Assembly (NCBI GenBank): GCA_947167725.1 | Contig: CAMVJF010000096.1 | Coordinates: forward strand, 1-6,640 | Length of the DNA: 6,640 bases | Origin: an uncultured Clostridia bacterium | GTDB taxonomy: Bacteria > Bacillota > Clostridia > Oscillospirales > Oscillospiraceae | Direction of reading: 5' to 3' | Part shown: positions 1-5,883 of the stretch, one piece after another | Layout: each line of letters begins with the position of its first letter | Numbering within the stretch: the first letter of the stretch is position 1 | The notes under the pieces: generated by a model | Database searches by the model: none | What the model saw: the letters and a program-made list of their open reading frames with translations, nothing else | What the model was told of the DNA's origin: nothing | Made by a program: the position numbers and the translations under genes

Positions 1-367
1 CGTACATCTGGTTCTTCATGTCGAAGATGATGCGCTGGGAGATCCAGGCGTTGATATAACTCTCCAGCACCGAGATGACCTGCGAGGCCGTCAGCGTCAC
101 GAAGGCCATGACGAGCAGCTGCACGAGCAGCTTCAGATCCTTGCCCACCAGCGCCTCGTCGACGATCTTTCCGGTGATGATGCTCGGCAGCAGGCCGACC
201 ACCGCCGAGAGCAGGATCGTCACGAACACCAGCAGGAACTGCAGCCAGTAGGGCTTGAGATAGCCGAGGATGCGGCGCAGCAGCGCGCCGTTGACCTCGG
301 GCATGCTCTGTTTTTCTTCCTCGGTCAGAAATCCGCGGGGACCGAGACCGCGTCCGGGCCCGGGCAT
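1..367 (-). CDS. ABC exporter subunit, N-terminal part (partial)
   Basis: This is the start of a type I ABC exporter half-transporter (permease fused to ATPase, MsbA/MdlB/LmrA-like), cut off by the left window edge after 122 codons. The visible part has a Gly/Pro-rich N-terminus (MPGPGRGLGPRGF), a short polar stretch, then LLRRILGYLKPYW at about 29-41. That Arg/Lys-Pro lead-in just before the first membrane helix is typical of the family. TM1 spans about 40-60, followed by PSIITGKIVDEAL (61-73), a characteristic post-TM1 loop. TM2 spans about 79-101, and INAWISQRIIFDMKNQMY (105-122) is the first cytoplasmic loop, with the Q-R-...-D-M-+ pattern of ABC exporters. The ATPase domain lies outside the window. 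I chose the ATG at 367 because a GGGG lies 7 bases upstream and the preceding gene stops 3 bases away. An internal Met22 is a weaker alternative start. The substrate cannot be told; exporters of this kind often work as heterodimers encoded by adjacent genes. Confidence 0.88.
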   Translation of the reverse strand, partial: MPGPGRGLGPRGFLTEEEKQSMPEVNGALLRRILGYLKPYWLQFLLVFVTILLSAVVGLLPSIITGKIVDEALVGKDLKLLVQLLVMAFVTLTASQVISVLESYINAWISQRIIFDMKNQMY

Positions 368-370
368 GGA

Positions 371-718
371 TCAGCCCCGGCCTTTCAGCTCGCGGCGCAG
401 CTGCTCGTTCTGGCGCTGCAGCTCCCTGTTCTGGTCCTCCAGCTCTTCGAGCCTGCGGTTCAGCGGCGCAAGCTGGCGCTTGAGCTCGCGGCGCAGCGCG
501 GCGCGCGTGAGCCCGGCCTGCATCGCCGTCCCGACGAGACCGAGGGCCGCGGCGCCCGCGGCGACTGTCACGCCGAGCCGCCTGAGGTTTTCCTTTTCGA
601 GAAGCGCGGCGGCGAGCCGGAGCTTCTTCCGGTCCGCCGGAAGCTGCTCGAGCACGGCCTTTCCGGCCTTGACGGCGAGCGCGGTCTTCGCGGCGGGGAT
701 GACGGGTGCTTTTTTCAC
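371..718 (-). CDS. Small membrane-anchored coiled-coil protein, unknown function
   Basis: This 115-residue protein is not one I recognise. It has a basic, Ala-rich N-terminal half (1-47, many Lys/Arg) and one hydrophobic Gly/Ala-rich segment at about 48-70 (GVTVAAGAAALGLVGTAMQA) that looks like a single membrane helix. A highly charged C-terminal helix follows at 71-112. That helix shows a heptad pattern: Leu90, Leu93, Asn97, Leu100, Asn104, Leu107 and Leu111 fall on a/d positions. Asn at a positions usually favours parallel dimers. There is no cleavable signal peptide, no Cys and no catalytic motif. The start is a GTG at 718, chosen for the strong AGGGAGGG site 6 bases upstream. The gene ends 3 bases before the ABC exporter start, so the two are very likely co-transcribed and perhaps translationally linked. 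A scaffold or partner of the exporter is possible but is only an inference from adjacency. Confidence 0.75.
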   Translation of the reverse strand: MKKAPVIPAAKTALAVKAGKAVLEQLPADRKKLRLAAALLEKENLRRLGVTVAAGAAALGLVGTAMQAGLTRAALRRELKRQLAPLNRRLEELEDQNRELQRQNEQLRRELKGRG

Positions 719-724
719 GCAGAT

Positions 725-732
725 CCCTCCCT
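725..732 (-). promoter_or_regulatory. Shine-Dalgarno site deciding the GTG start
   Basis: On the minus strand AGGGAGGG lies 6 bases before the GTG at 718-716. It is the best ribosome binding site in this part of the window and supports a non-ATG start for the 115-residue coiled-coil protein. Confidence 0.75.
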
Positions 733-748
733 GTAGTTCTATGCCCTA

Positions 749-777
749 AAAATACTCGCTTTTTCCTCCCTTTGCAA
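749..777 (-). promoter_or_regulatory. Candidate sigma-A promoter for the coiled-coil/ABC exporter genes
   Basis: Read on the minus strand, TTGCAA (-35, plus-strand positions 772-777) is followed after 17 bases by TATTTT (-10, positions 749-754). Each box matches 4 of 6 consensus bases and the spacer is ideal. The region is AT-rich against a very GC-rich background and lies about 30 bases before the GTG start. It is the most plausible promoter for the leftward pair, but the match is only moderate. Confidence 0.5.
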
Positions 778-815
778 GACAAAAACGCGCCGCCCGCACC
801 CCTCCCGCACAAGCC

Positions 816-838
816 GCGGGCGCGGCCCTCGCGCCCGC
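816..838. repeat. Perfect 9-bp GC-only inverted repeat
   Basis: GCGGGCGCG (816-824) and CGCGCCCGC (830-838) are perfect inverted copies around a 5-base GCCCT loop. Neither strand has a T-run after it, so it does not look like an intrinsic terminator. It lies between the two outward-facing promoters, so it would not be in either predicted transcript. In sequence this rich in G and C a chance origin is possible. Confidence 0.5.
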
Positions 839-849
839 CCGCCGACACA

Positions 850-887
850 GCCCGGACACATCCCGCGGGGGCGGATGCCGTCCGGGC
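850..887. repeat. Interrupted 13-bp inverted repeat between divergent promoters
   Basis: GCCCGGAC (850-857) pairs perfectly with GTCCGGGC (880-887). After a small internal loop (A858 against CC 878-879), CATCC (859-863) pairs with GGATG (873-877), closing a 9-base GC loop (864-872). This makes 13 base pairs in total. It lies upstream of the methyltransferase promoter and has no T-run on either side. It could be an operator, part of an unannotated small RNA, or chance in GC-rich DNA. Confidence 0.5.
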
Positions 888-943
888 GCTTTTCCGCCCC
901 GCACCCCGGAGCTCTGGACCATAAACGGGACACAAACGGCCTC

Positions 944-972
944 TTGCGCTCTTTTCCCGCGCGCGGTAGAAT
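944..972 (+). promoter_or_regulatory. Sigma-A promoter for the methyltransferase-HD-pcrA operon
   Basis: TTGCGC (944-949) and TAGAAT (967-972) are separated by exactly 17 bases. The -10 box matches 5 of 6 consensus bases and the -35 box matches the key TTG. Transcription would start around 979-981, giving a short leader of about 20 bases that contains only the AGGAG ribosome site (989-993). TATCAT at 975-980 is an alternative -10 but lacks a good -35. No other promoter is apparent before the three genes that follow. Confidence 0.65.
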
Positions 973-1001
973 GGTATCATCTGAACACAGGAGAAAAGGC
1001 C

Positions 1002-1817
1002 ATGCCGAACATCATCGAGATCACCGACTTTGCCGCGCCGGAGCTGGACGTGTACGCCCGCCTGACGGAGAATCAGCTCGTCTGCCGCCGCGACCCCTCC
1101 GAGGCCCTCTTCATCGCCGAGAGCCCGGTCGTCATCGAGCGCGCGCTGGACGCGGGGATGCGTCCTGTCTCCCTCCTCATGGAGACGAAGCACGCCTCCG
1201 GCAAGGGCCGCGCTCTGATCGCGCGCTGCGGCGACGTCCCGGTCTACACCGCGCCGGGCGAGCTGCTCGCGCAGCTCACGGGCTTCCACCTCACGCGCGG
1301 CATGCTCTGCGCGATGCGCCGGCCCGCGCTGCCCTCCGTCGGGGAGGTCTGCCGCGGCGCGGAGAGGATCGCGGTGCTTGAGAATGTGATGAACCCGACG
1401 AACATCGGCGCGATCTTCCGCTCTGCCGCCGCGCTCGGCATGGACGCGCTGCTCCTGACCGAGGAGGGCAGCGATCCGCTCTACCGCCGCGCGATCCGCG
1501 TCAGCATGGGGACGGTGTTCCAGATGCCCTGGACGTACTTCCCCGCGGGGGAGGACTGGCCCGGCGCCCTGCGCGCCCTGGGCTTTTCCACCGCGGCCAT
1601 GGCGCTGAAGGACGACTCGCTCCGCCTCGACGATCCGCGCCTCGCGGCCTGCGAAAAGCTCGCCGTCGTGCTCGGCACCGAGGGCGACGGGCTCGCCGCG
1701 GGCACGATCGCGCGCTGCGACTGGACCGTCCGCATCCCGATGGCCCACGGCGTCGATTCGCTGAACGTCGCCGCCGCCAGCGCCGTCGCGTTCTGGGAGC
1801 TGGGGAGAAGGGCATGA
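1002..1817 (+). CDS. TrmH/SpoU-family RNA 2'-O-ribose methyltransferase
   Basis: This 271-residue SPOUT-class enzyme should transfer a methyl group from S-adenosylmethionine to a ribose 2'-OH in rRNA or tRNA. The N-terminal part (about 20-108) resembles the substrate-binding domain of this family, with LFIAESPVVIERALDAG at 36-52. The three SpoU motifs follow. Motif 1 is NVMNPTNIGAIFRSAAALG (128-146), with Asn134 and catalytic Arg140. Motif 2 is VVLGTEGDGL (222-231), with the Glu-Gly of the cofactor knot. Motif 3 is RIPMAHGVDSLNVAAASAV (244-262), with the Ser-Leu-Asn of the trefoil knot. All look intact and the length is normal. The ATG is preceded by AGGAG at an 8-base spacing. It is the first gene of a three-gene operon and overlaps the next by ATGA. 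The exact nucleotide target cannot be read from sequence; the N-terminal style resembles versions I recall from high-GC Gram-positives rather than RlmB or TrmL. Confidence 0.92.
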   Translation: MPNIIEITDFAAPELDVYARLTENQLVCRRDPSEALFIAESPVVIERALDAGMRPVSLLMETKHASGKGRALIARCGDVPVYTAPGELLAQLTGFHLTRGMLCAMRRPALPSVGEVCRGAERIAVLENVMNPTNIGAIFRSAAALGMDALLLTEEGSDPLYRRAIRVSMGTVFQMPWTYFPAGEDWPGALRALGFSTAAMALKDDSLRLDDPRLAACEKLAVVLGTEGDGLAAGTIARCDWTVRIPMAHGVDSLNVAAASAVAFWELGRRA

Positions 1818-2806
1818 CGGATTATCTGGACATCTACCGGACCGAAACGCCGGCTTTTCTGCTCCGCCTCTGCGAAACGCCCTCGCTGCGGCGCCTGCGG
1901 GACGTGGGGATGAACTGCGGCTGCGAATACACCGCCTTCCCACGCTTTTCCTCGCTCGCGCGATACAGCCGCTTTGAGCACAGCCTCGGCGCGGCGCTGA
2001 TCGTCTGGCGCTTCACCGGTGACGAGAAGCAGAGCGTCAGCGCCCTGCTCCACGATATCGCCACGCCGGTCTTCGCCCATGTGGTGGATTTCATGCGCGG
2101 AGACTATCTCTCCCAGACCGCCACCGAGAGCGGTACCGCCGCCGTCATCCGCGCCGACGCCGCGCTCGTCGCGCTCCTCGCGGAGCGCGGCCTCTCGCCG
2201 GAGGACGTGGAGGACTATCACCGCTTCCCCCTCGCCGACAACGACGCGCCGCGCCTCTCGGCGGACCGCCTGGACTACACGGTCGGCAACGCGCTGAACT
2301 TCTCCTTCGCCTCCCGGGCCGAGCTCGCGGAGCTCTTCGCGGACCTCCGCCCCGGCCGGGGCGGGGACGGCGGGGAGGAGCTGGTTTTCCGCAGCGCCGG
2401 CAAGGCTCTGCGCTTCGCCCGCCTCGCGCTCGACTGCTCGCGCGTCTACGTCTGCGACGCCGACCGCTACGCGATGCAGCGTCTCTCGGAGCTGCTGCGC
2501 GCCGCGCTCGAGGCCGGGGTGCTCTCCGAGGCCGATCTGAACACGACCGAGAGCGCCGTCGTCGAAAAGCTGCTCGCATCCCGCGCGTTTTCCGCGCGAT
2601 GGGCCGCTTTCCGCGCACTTTCGCGCACGACCCGCGCGGCTTTTCCGGACGCGCGGGAGGGCTGGCGGAGGGTCTTTGCCAAGCGCCGCCGCATTGATCC
2701 CTTCGTGGAAAACCGCGGCCGCGCCAGCGATCTCGACCCCGCCTTCGCCGCCGCGCTGAACGATTTCATGGCCGAGGACCACGACTATTACGTTTTGGGA
2801 GAGTAA
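1814..2806 (+). CDS. HD-domain phosphohydrolase, SAMHD1/dNTPase-like
   Basis: This 330-residue soluble protein belongs to the HD metal-dependent phosphohydrolases. The best landmarks follow the SAMHD1 order: YSRFEHSLGA (51-60) with the first ligand His56, then LLHDIATPVFAH (78-89) with the His80-Asp81 doublet, His89 and Asp92, then SADRLDY (149-155) with the last ligand Asp151. In SAMHD1 the matching stretches are RFEHSLG, HDLGHGPFSH and a downstream Asp. By analogy it may hydrolyse (deoxy)nucleotides, but the His that follows HDLG in SAMHD1 (His210 there) is Thr84 here, so the substrate may differ. The C-terminal half (160-330) is helical and charged, with no domain I recognise. The ATG overlaps the methyltransferase stop by 4 bases, and GGGGAG lies 6 bases upstream inside the previous gene, so the two are translationally coupled. 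The pcrA ribosome site lies in its last codons. The fold assignment is firm; the substrate is not. Confidence 0.85.
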   Translation: MTDYLDIYRTETPAFLLRLCETPSLRRLRDVGMNCGCEYTAFPRFSSLARYSRFEHSLGAALIVWRFTGDEKQSVSALLHDIATPVFAHVVDFMRGDYLSQTATESGTAAVIRADAALVALLAERGLSPEDVEDYHRFPLADNDAPRLSADRLDYTVGNALNFSFASRAELAELFADLRPGRGGDGGEELVFRSAGKALRFARLALDCSRVYVCDADRYAMQRLSELLRAALEAGVLSEADLNTTESAVVEKLLASRAFSARWAAFRALSRTTRAAFPDAREGWRRVFAKRRRIDPFVENRGRASDLDPAFAAALNDFMAEDHDYYVLGE

Positions 2807-2809
2807 AAC

Positions 2810-4981
2810 ATGAGCGATCTTCTTGCCGGACTGAATATGGCGCAGCGCGAGGCCGTCACGGCGACAGAGGGCTTCGTGCGCGTGATCGCCGGCGCCGGCT
2901 CAGGCAAGACCCGCGAGCTCACGCGCCGTTTCGCTTATCTCGTCACGGAGATGGGCATCCTGCCGGGCCACATCCTCTGCGTGACCTTCACGAACAAGGC
3001 CGCGAACGAAATGCGCCGCCGCATCCACAATCTCACCGGAGACAACGACACCGGCTACATCAACACCTTCCACGGCTTCTGCGTCTCCGTGCTGCAGGAG
3101 GACAGCCATGCCGTACAGTATCCCAAACGCTTTCTGGTGCTGGACAATTCCGACATCGACGCGATGCTGCGGGTGATCTACGAGGAGCGCGGCCTGAGCC
3201 TGCGCGATATGAGCTTTTCCGCCGCGCGGGACATGATCGAGATCGAAAAGGGCAAAAACCGTCCGGAATACTATCTCGACCTGATCCGCCTCTCGCTCGA
3301 CGAGCTGAAGGAGAAATATGACCGCGCGGACTCGCCGCGGGACATCATCTTCTACGGCTACCTCTGGCAGGAAAAGAAATGCTTCGCGCTCGACTACAAC
3401 GATCTCCTGTTCTTCACGCTCTACATCTTTGAACAGAACGAGGACCTTCGCCTCAAATGGCAGAAGCGCCTCGAATACATCATGATCGACGAATTCCAGG
3501 ATATCGACGAGCCGCAGTATCGGCTGATGAAGGCGCTCTGCGCGTATCATAAAAACCTCTTCATCGTCGGCGACCCCGACCAGACGATCTACACCTGGCG
3601 GGGCGCGAGCGTGCGCTTCCTGCTTGATTTCGAGAAGGATTTCCCCGGTACGCGCACGATCCTGATGATGGAGAACTACCGCTCGACGCCGCAGATCCTC
3701 GCCGCGGCCAACGCGCTGATCGACAAGAACGCGCACCGCGTCAAAAAAGAACTGATCCCCACGCTGAAGGACGGCGCGAGCGTGCTCTGCCGCTACGCCG
3801 CGGACAGCGAGGACGAGGCGCGCTGGATCCTCGCGGAGATCCGCCGGCTCGAGGCGGCAGGCACCCCGCTGCGGGATATCGCGGTGCTCTATCGCGCGCA
3901 CTATCTCACGCGCAGTCTCGAGGAAGTGTTCCTCCGGGAAAAGCTGCCCTATACGATCTACAGCGGCGTGCAGTTTTTCGACCGTATGGAGATCAAGGAC
4001 GCGCTGTCCTATCTGCGCATGCTCTGCTACCGCGACGACCTGAGCTTCCTGCGCACGGCGAATACGCCCAGACGCAACCTCGGCCAGCGGCGCATAGCCT
4101 TCCTGCGCGAGGCCGCCGAGGAGAGGGGCTGCACGCTCTACGAGGCGCTGCGGCTCACGCGCGAGGAGGAGATCTTCCGCGGCACGAAGGCCGGGAAATA
4201 CATCTCGCTCATCGAGTATTACACGACGCTCGCGGACACGCGCCCGGTCTCAGAGCTGCTGGCCGCGATCCTCAACGAGAGCGGCTATGAGGCGATGCTC
4301 CGCACCGAGGGCTCGCAGGAGCGGCTCGACAACCTCGCGGAGCTCAAGCAGTCGATCTACGAATATGAGACGAGCTGCGGCGAGGAGTGCACGCTCGAGC
4401 ATTATCTCAAGCATGTCGCGCTCTTTACCAATGCCGACACCGCCGACGCGCCCGACAAGGTCAAGCTGATGACCGTCCACAGCGCAAAGGGCCTGGAGTT
4501 CCCTTACGTCTTTCTCTGCGGCATGAACGAAGGCGTCTTCCCGGGACGCAAGACGGTCACGCTGCCGGGCATGGAGGAGGAGCGGAGACTTGCCTTCGTT
4601 GCGGTGACCCGGGCGGAGAAGCGGCTCTATCTCTCCGAAAGCGCTGGCAGGAGCTTCGACGGCGCGCCGAAATACCCCTCGCGCTTCCTGCTGGATATCG
4701 GAGAAGAAAACCTCGAATATGTCGAAAAGCCCCGCGCCGATCTGATTGCCGAGACGCGCGAATACGTTTCGTTCAGTGAGCGGAAAATGAGCGAACGGGC
4801 GGAAGAAAAGCGCTTCGCGGTCGGCGCGCGCGTAAGCCATGCGATCATGGGCGAGGGGACGATCGAGGAAATCGACCCGGAGAAGGGCGCGTACCTTGTG
4901 AAGTTCGACTGCATGGAGACGCCGCGCGCGATCTCCTTCCGGGCGAAGCTCGACGCGGCCGCCCCGGACGGAGAGCAATAA
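2810..4981 (+). CDS. pcrA: ATP-dependent DNA helicase PcrA/UvrD
   Basis: This is a complete superfamily 1A 3'-5' DNA helicase of 723 residues, the normal PcrA length, used in repair, removal of proteins from DNA and transcription-coupled processes. The motifs are in order: Q motif LNMAQREAV (8-16), Walker A AGAGSGKT (27-34, Lys33), motif Ia CVTFTNKAANEM (57-68), motif II MIDEFQD (225-231), motif III GDPDQTIYTWRGA (254-266), motif IV MENYRS (287-292), motif V VKLMTVHSAKGLEF (551-564) and motif VI RRLAFVAVTRAEKRLYL (592-608). None lacks a key residue. The C-terminal segment 669-712 (FAVGARVSHAIMGEGTIEEI and on) matches the Tudor-like domain by which PcrA contacts RNA polymerase, and this separates it from RecB- or AddA-like relatives. 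The start has GGGAGAG 6 bases upstream, inside the end of the HD gene, 3 bases after whose stop it begins. It is the last gene of the operon, and its stop codon touches the terminator. Confidence 0.93.
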   Translation: MSDLLAGLNMAQREAVTATEGFVRVIAGAGSGKTRELTRRFAYLVTEMGILPGHILCVTFTNKAANEMRRRIHNLTGDNDTGYINTFHGFCVSVLQEDSHAVQYPKRFLVLDNSDIDAMLRVIYEERGLSLRDMSFSAARDMIEIEKGKNRPEYYLDLIRLSLDELKEKYDRADSPRDIIFYGYLWQEKKCFALDYNDLLFFTLYIFEQNEDLRLKWQKRLEYIMIDEFQDIDEPQYRLMKALCAYHKNLFIVGDPDQTIYTWRGASVRFLLDFEKDFPGTRTILMMENYRSTPQILAAANALIDKNAHRVKKELIPTLKDGASVLCRYAADSEDEARWILAEIRRLEAAGTPLRDIAVLYRAHYLTRSLEEVFLREKLPYTIYSGVQFFDRMEIKDALSYLRMLCYRDDLSFLRTANTPRRNLGQRRIAFLREAAEERGCTLYEALRLTREEEIFRGTKAGKYISLIEYYTTLADTRPVSELLAAILNESGYEAMLRTEGSQERLDNLAELKQSIYEYETSCGEECTLEHYLKHVALFTNADTADAPDKVKLMTVHSAKGLEFPYVFLCGMNEGVFPGRKTVTLPGMEEERRLAFVAVTRAEKRLYLSESAGRSFDGAPKYPSRFLLDIGEENLEYVEKPRADLIAETREYVSFSERKMSERAEEKRFAVGARVSHAIMGEGTIEEIDPEKGAYLVKFDCMETPRAISFRAKLDAAAPDGEQ

Positions 4982-5016
4982 AAAAGGAGCTGTTCGTCCG
5001 TGAACAGCTCCTTTTT
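4981..5016. terminator. Bidirectional intrinsic terminator between pcrA and the PAP2 gene
   Basis: AAAAAGGAGCTGTTC (4981-4995) and GAACAGCTCCTTTTT (5002-5016) form a perfect 15-bp stem around a 6-base GTCCGT loop. The plus strand ends in TTTTT (5012-5016) and the minus strand in a run of six T (plus-strand A run 4980-4985), so it can stop transcription from both convergent genes. The last base of the pcrA TAA is the first base of the hairpin. The PAP2 stop codon lies 16 bases away on the other side. Confidence 0.93.
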
Positions 5017-5032
5017 CGTTTGCTTCGCGGAT

Positions 5033-5710
5033 TCAATGCCTGCCCTTGTAGGTCAGGAACGAGGGCAGGGGGACGCTGTAGTTCAGCACGAATTCCGCGA
5101 GGCGGTCACCCTTTTTTCGCGTGGAGAAAAAGGCAAAGATCAGCATCGTGATCAGATAGGCGACAAAGCCGGAGAACACGCCGATGACGGCGGCGGCGAG
5201 CACGTCGCTGGGAAAGTGGGCCATGAGATAGTTGCGCGAGAGACCCATCACGAGCACGACGGCGATCGCCGGGAGCGCCCAGCGCCTGCCGCGCATGAAG
5301 CACAGCGCACTCATGCCCGCGGCGGCGGCGGTGACGTGGCCGGAGGGGAAGGAGAAGCCGTCCTCCGTCGGAGAGCCGACAGCCTGCCACCATTGGCGGT
5401 AGACCGCAAGCGTCTCAAAGGGCCGCGGCCTGGCTACGGCGTCCTTGAGCAGGAGGTTGGTGATCAGCGCGCCGCAACAGACCGCGCCGAACATACACAC
5501 GCCGAGGGGGCGCGTCTTGGCAAAGCACATGAGCCCAAGCGCGAGCAGGAAAAAGAGGATGCCCTTCTCCCCGAGCAGCGTGATGAGCTTCGCCAGCGGC
5601 GTAAAGAGGCCGCCCGCCTTCTCCGCGAGCGTGTGCATCAGGCTCAGGATCCCGAGGTCGATCCCCGAAAAGCTGTCGGTCAGCCAGGAGGCGGCTGCGG
5701 TCATTCCCAT
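5033..5710 (-). CDS. PAP2-family membrane phosphatase
   Basis: This 225-residue integral membrane protein belongs to the PAP2 (type 2 phosphatidic acid phosphatase) superfamily. These enzymes remove phosphate from lipid phosphates such as undecaprenyl pyrophosphate, phosphatidylglycerol phosphate or phosphatidate. The three signature motifs are complete: KDAVARPRP (89-97, K-X6-RP), PSGH (122-125, with the His that protonates or assists) and SRNYLMAHFPSD (158-169, SR-X5-H-X3-D, nucleophile His165). Hydrophobic segments at about 48-66, 69-88, 126-138, 145-157 and 170-195 fit the usual five- to six-helix fold. The tail (197-225) is basic and polar. The reading frame stays open to 5782, but I chose the ATG at 5710: GGGAGGGAG lies 6 bases upstream and the promoter lies inside the longer frame. 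Met3 is a near-equal alternative start. A role as an undecaprenyl-pyrophosphate phosphatase (BcrC-like) is plausible but not provable here. Confidence 0.92.
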   Translation of the reverse strand: MGMTAAASWLTDSFSGIDLGILSLMHTLAEKAGGLFTPLAKLITLLGEKGILFFLLALGLMCFAKTRPLGVCMFGAVCCGALITNLLLKDAVARPRPFETLAVYRQWWQAVGSPTEDGFSFPSGHVTAAAAGMSALCFMRGRRWALPAIAVVLVMGLSRNYLMAHFPSDVLAAAVIGVFSGFVAYLITMLIFAFFSTRKKGDRLAEFVLNYSVPLPSFLTYKGRH

Positions 5711-5716
5711 GTTTCG

Positions 5717-5725
5717 CTCCCTCCC
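5717..5725 (-). promoter_or_regulatory. Shine-Dalgarno site deciding the PAP2 start
   Basis: GGGAGGGAG on the minus strand lies 6 bases before the ATG at 5710. It supports this start over a longer reading frame beginning near 5782, whose first codons would lie upstream of the promoter -10 box. Confidence 0.8.
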
Positions 5726-5743
5726 ACAGAATCTGTTACGGTC

Positions 5744-5772
5744 ATTGTAGCACAGCGGCGGGAAAGAAACAA
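5744..5772 (-). promoter_or_regulatory. Extended -10 sigma-A promoter for the PAP2 gene
   Basis: On the minus strand TTGTTT (-35, plus-strand positions 5767-5772) is followed after 17 bases by TACAAT (-10, positions 5744-5749), preceded by TGC as an extended -10. The predicted transcript starts around 5736-5738, giving a leader of about 27 bases with the ribosome site. This is one of the two clearest promoters in the window. Confidence 0.8.
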
Positions 5773-5813
5773 TCGGATTCAAAAGAAAAAACGCGCGGGA
5801 GCGCCTTTCACGG

Positions 5814-5843
5814 TTGCGGGCACGCGCCAGGCTATGCTATAAT
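5814..5843 (+). promoter_or_regulatory. Extended -10 sigma-A promoter for galT
   Basis: TTGCGG (5814-5819) and a perfect TATAAT (5838-5843) are 18 bases apart, with TGC just before the -10 (extended -10). Transcription would start around 5850, leaving a leader of about 34 bases containing GGGAGA (5871-5876). It faces away from the PAP2 promoter, whose -35 lies about 40 bases to the left. No obvious operator palindrome is seen around it. Confidence 0.8.
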
Positions 5844-5883
5844 GACAAATACCAAAATATGAAAGAACACGGGAGATTATGCC

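Noticed and set aside
875..1381. 168-codon plus-strand frame overlapping the start of the methyltransferase gene
   Set aside because: It is the +1-shifted shadow of the methyltransferase, rich in Arg, His and Pro, without a ribosome site. The methyltransferase frame carries the motifs.
1481..2782. 433-codon open frame on the minus strand across the methyltransferase and HD genes
   Set aside because: It lies antisense to two genes with clear family motifs, its composition is Arg/Gly/Glu/Ala-rich with no domain, and it has no ribosome site or promoter. Long antisense frames are expected in GC-rich DNA.
2900..3901. 333-codon minus-strand open frame inside pcrA
   Set aside because: It is antisense to helicase motifs Ia to IV, has a Val/Glu/Arg-rich low-information sequence and no recognisable domain or start signal.
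5711..5782. N-terminal extension of the PAP2 protein (24 extra codons)
   Set aside because: The promoter -10 box (5744-5749) lies inside the extension and a strong ribosome site serves the ATG at 5710.
5781..5804. Possible minus-strand terminator: short GCGC stem followed by T6CT4
   Set aside because: The stem is only about 4 bp and no gene ends here on the minus strand. The T-rich stretch is better explained as the AT-rich flank of the PAP2 promoter.
5000..5842. 280-codon plus-strand open frame covering the PAP2 gene
   Set aside because: It starts inside the terminator hairpin, is rich in Arg, Gly, Glu and His, and lies antisense to a complete PAP2 protein with all three motifs.
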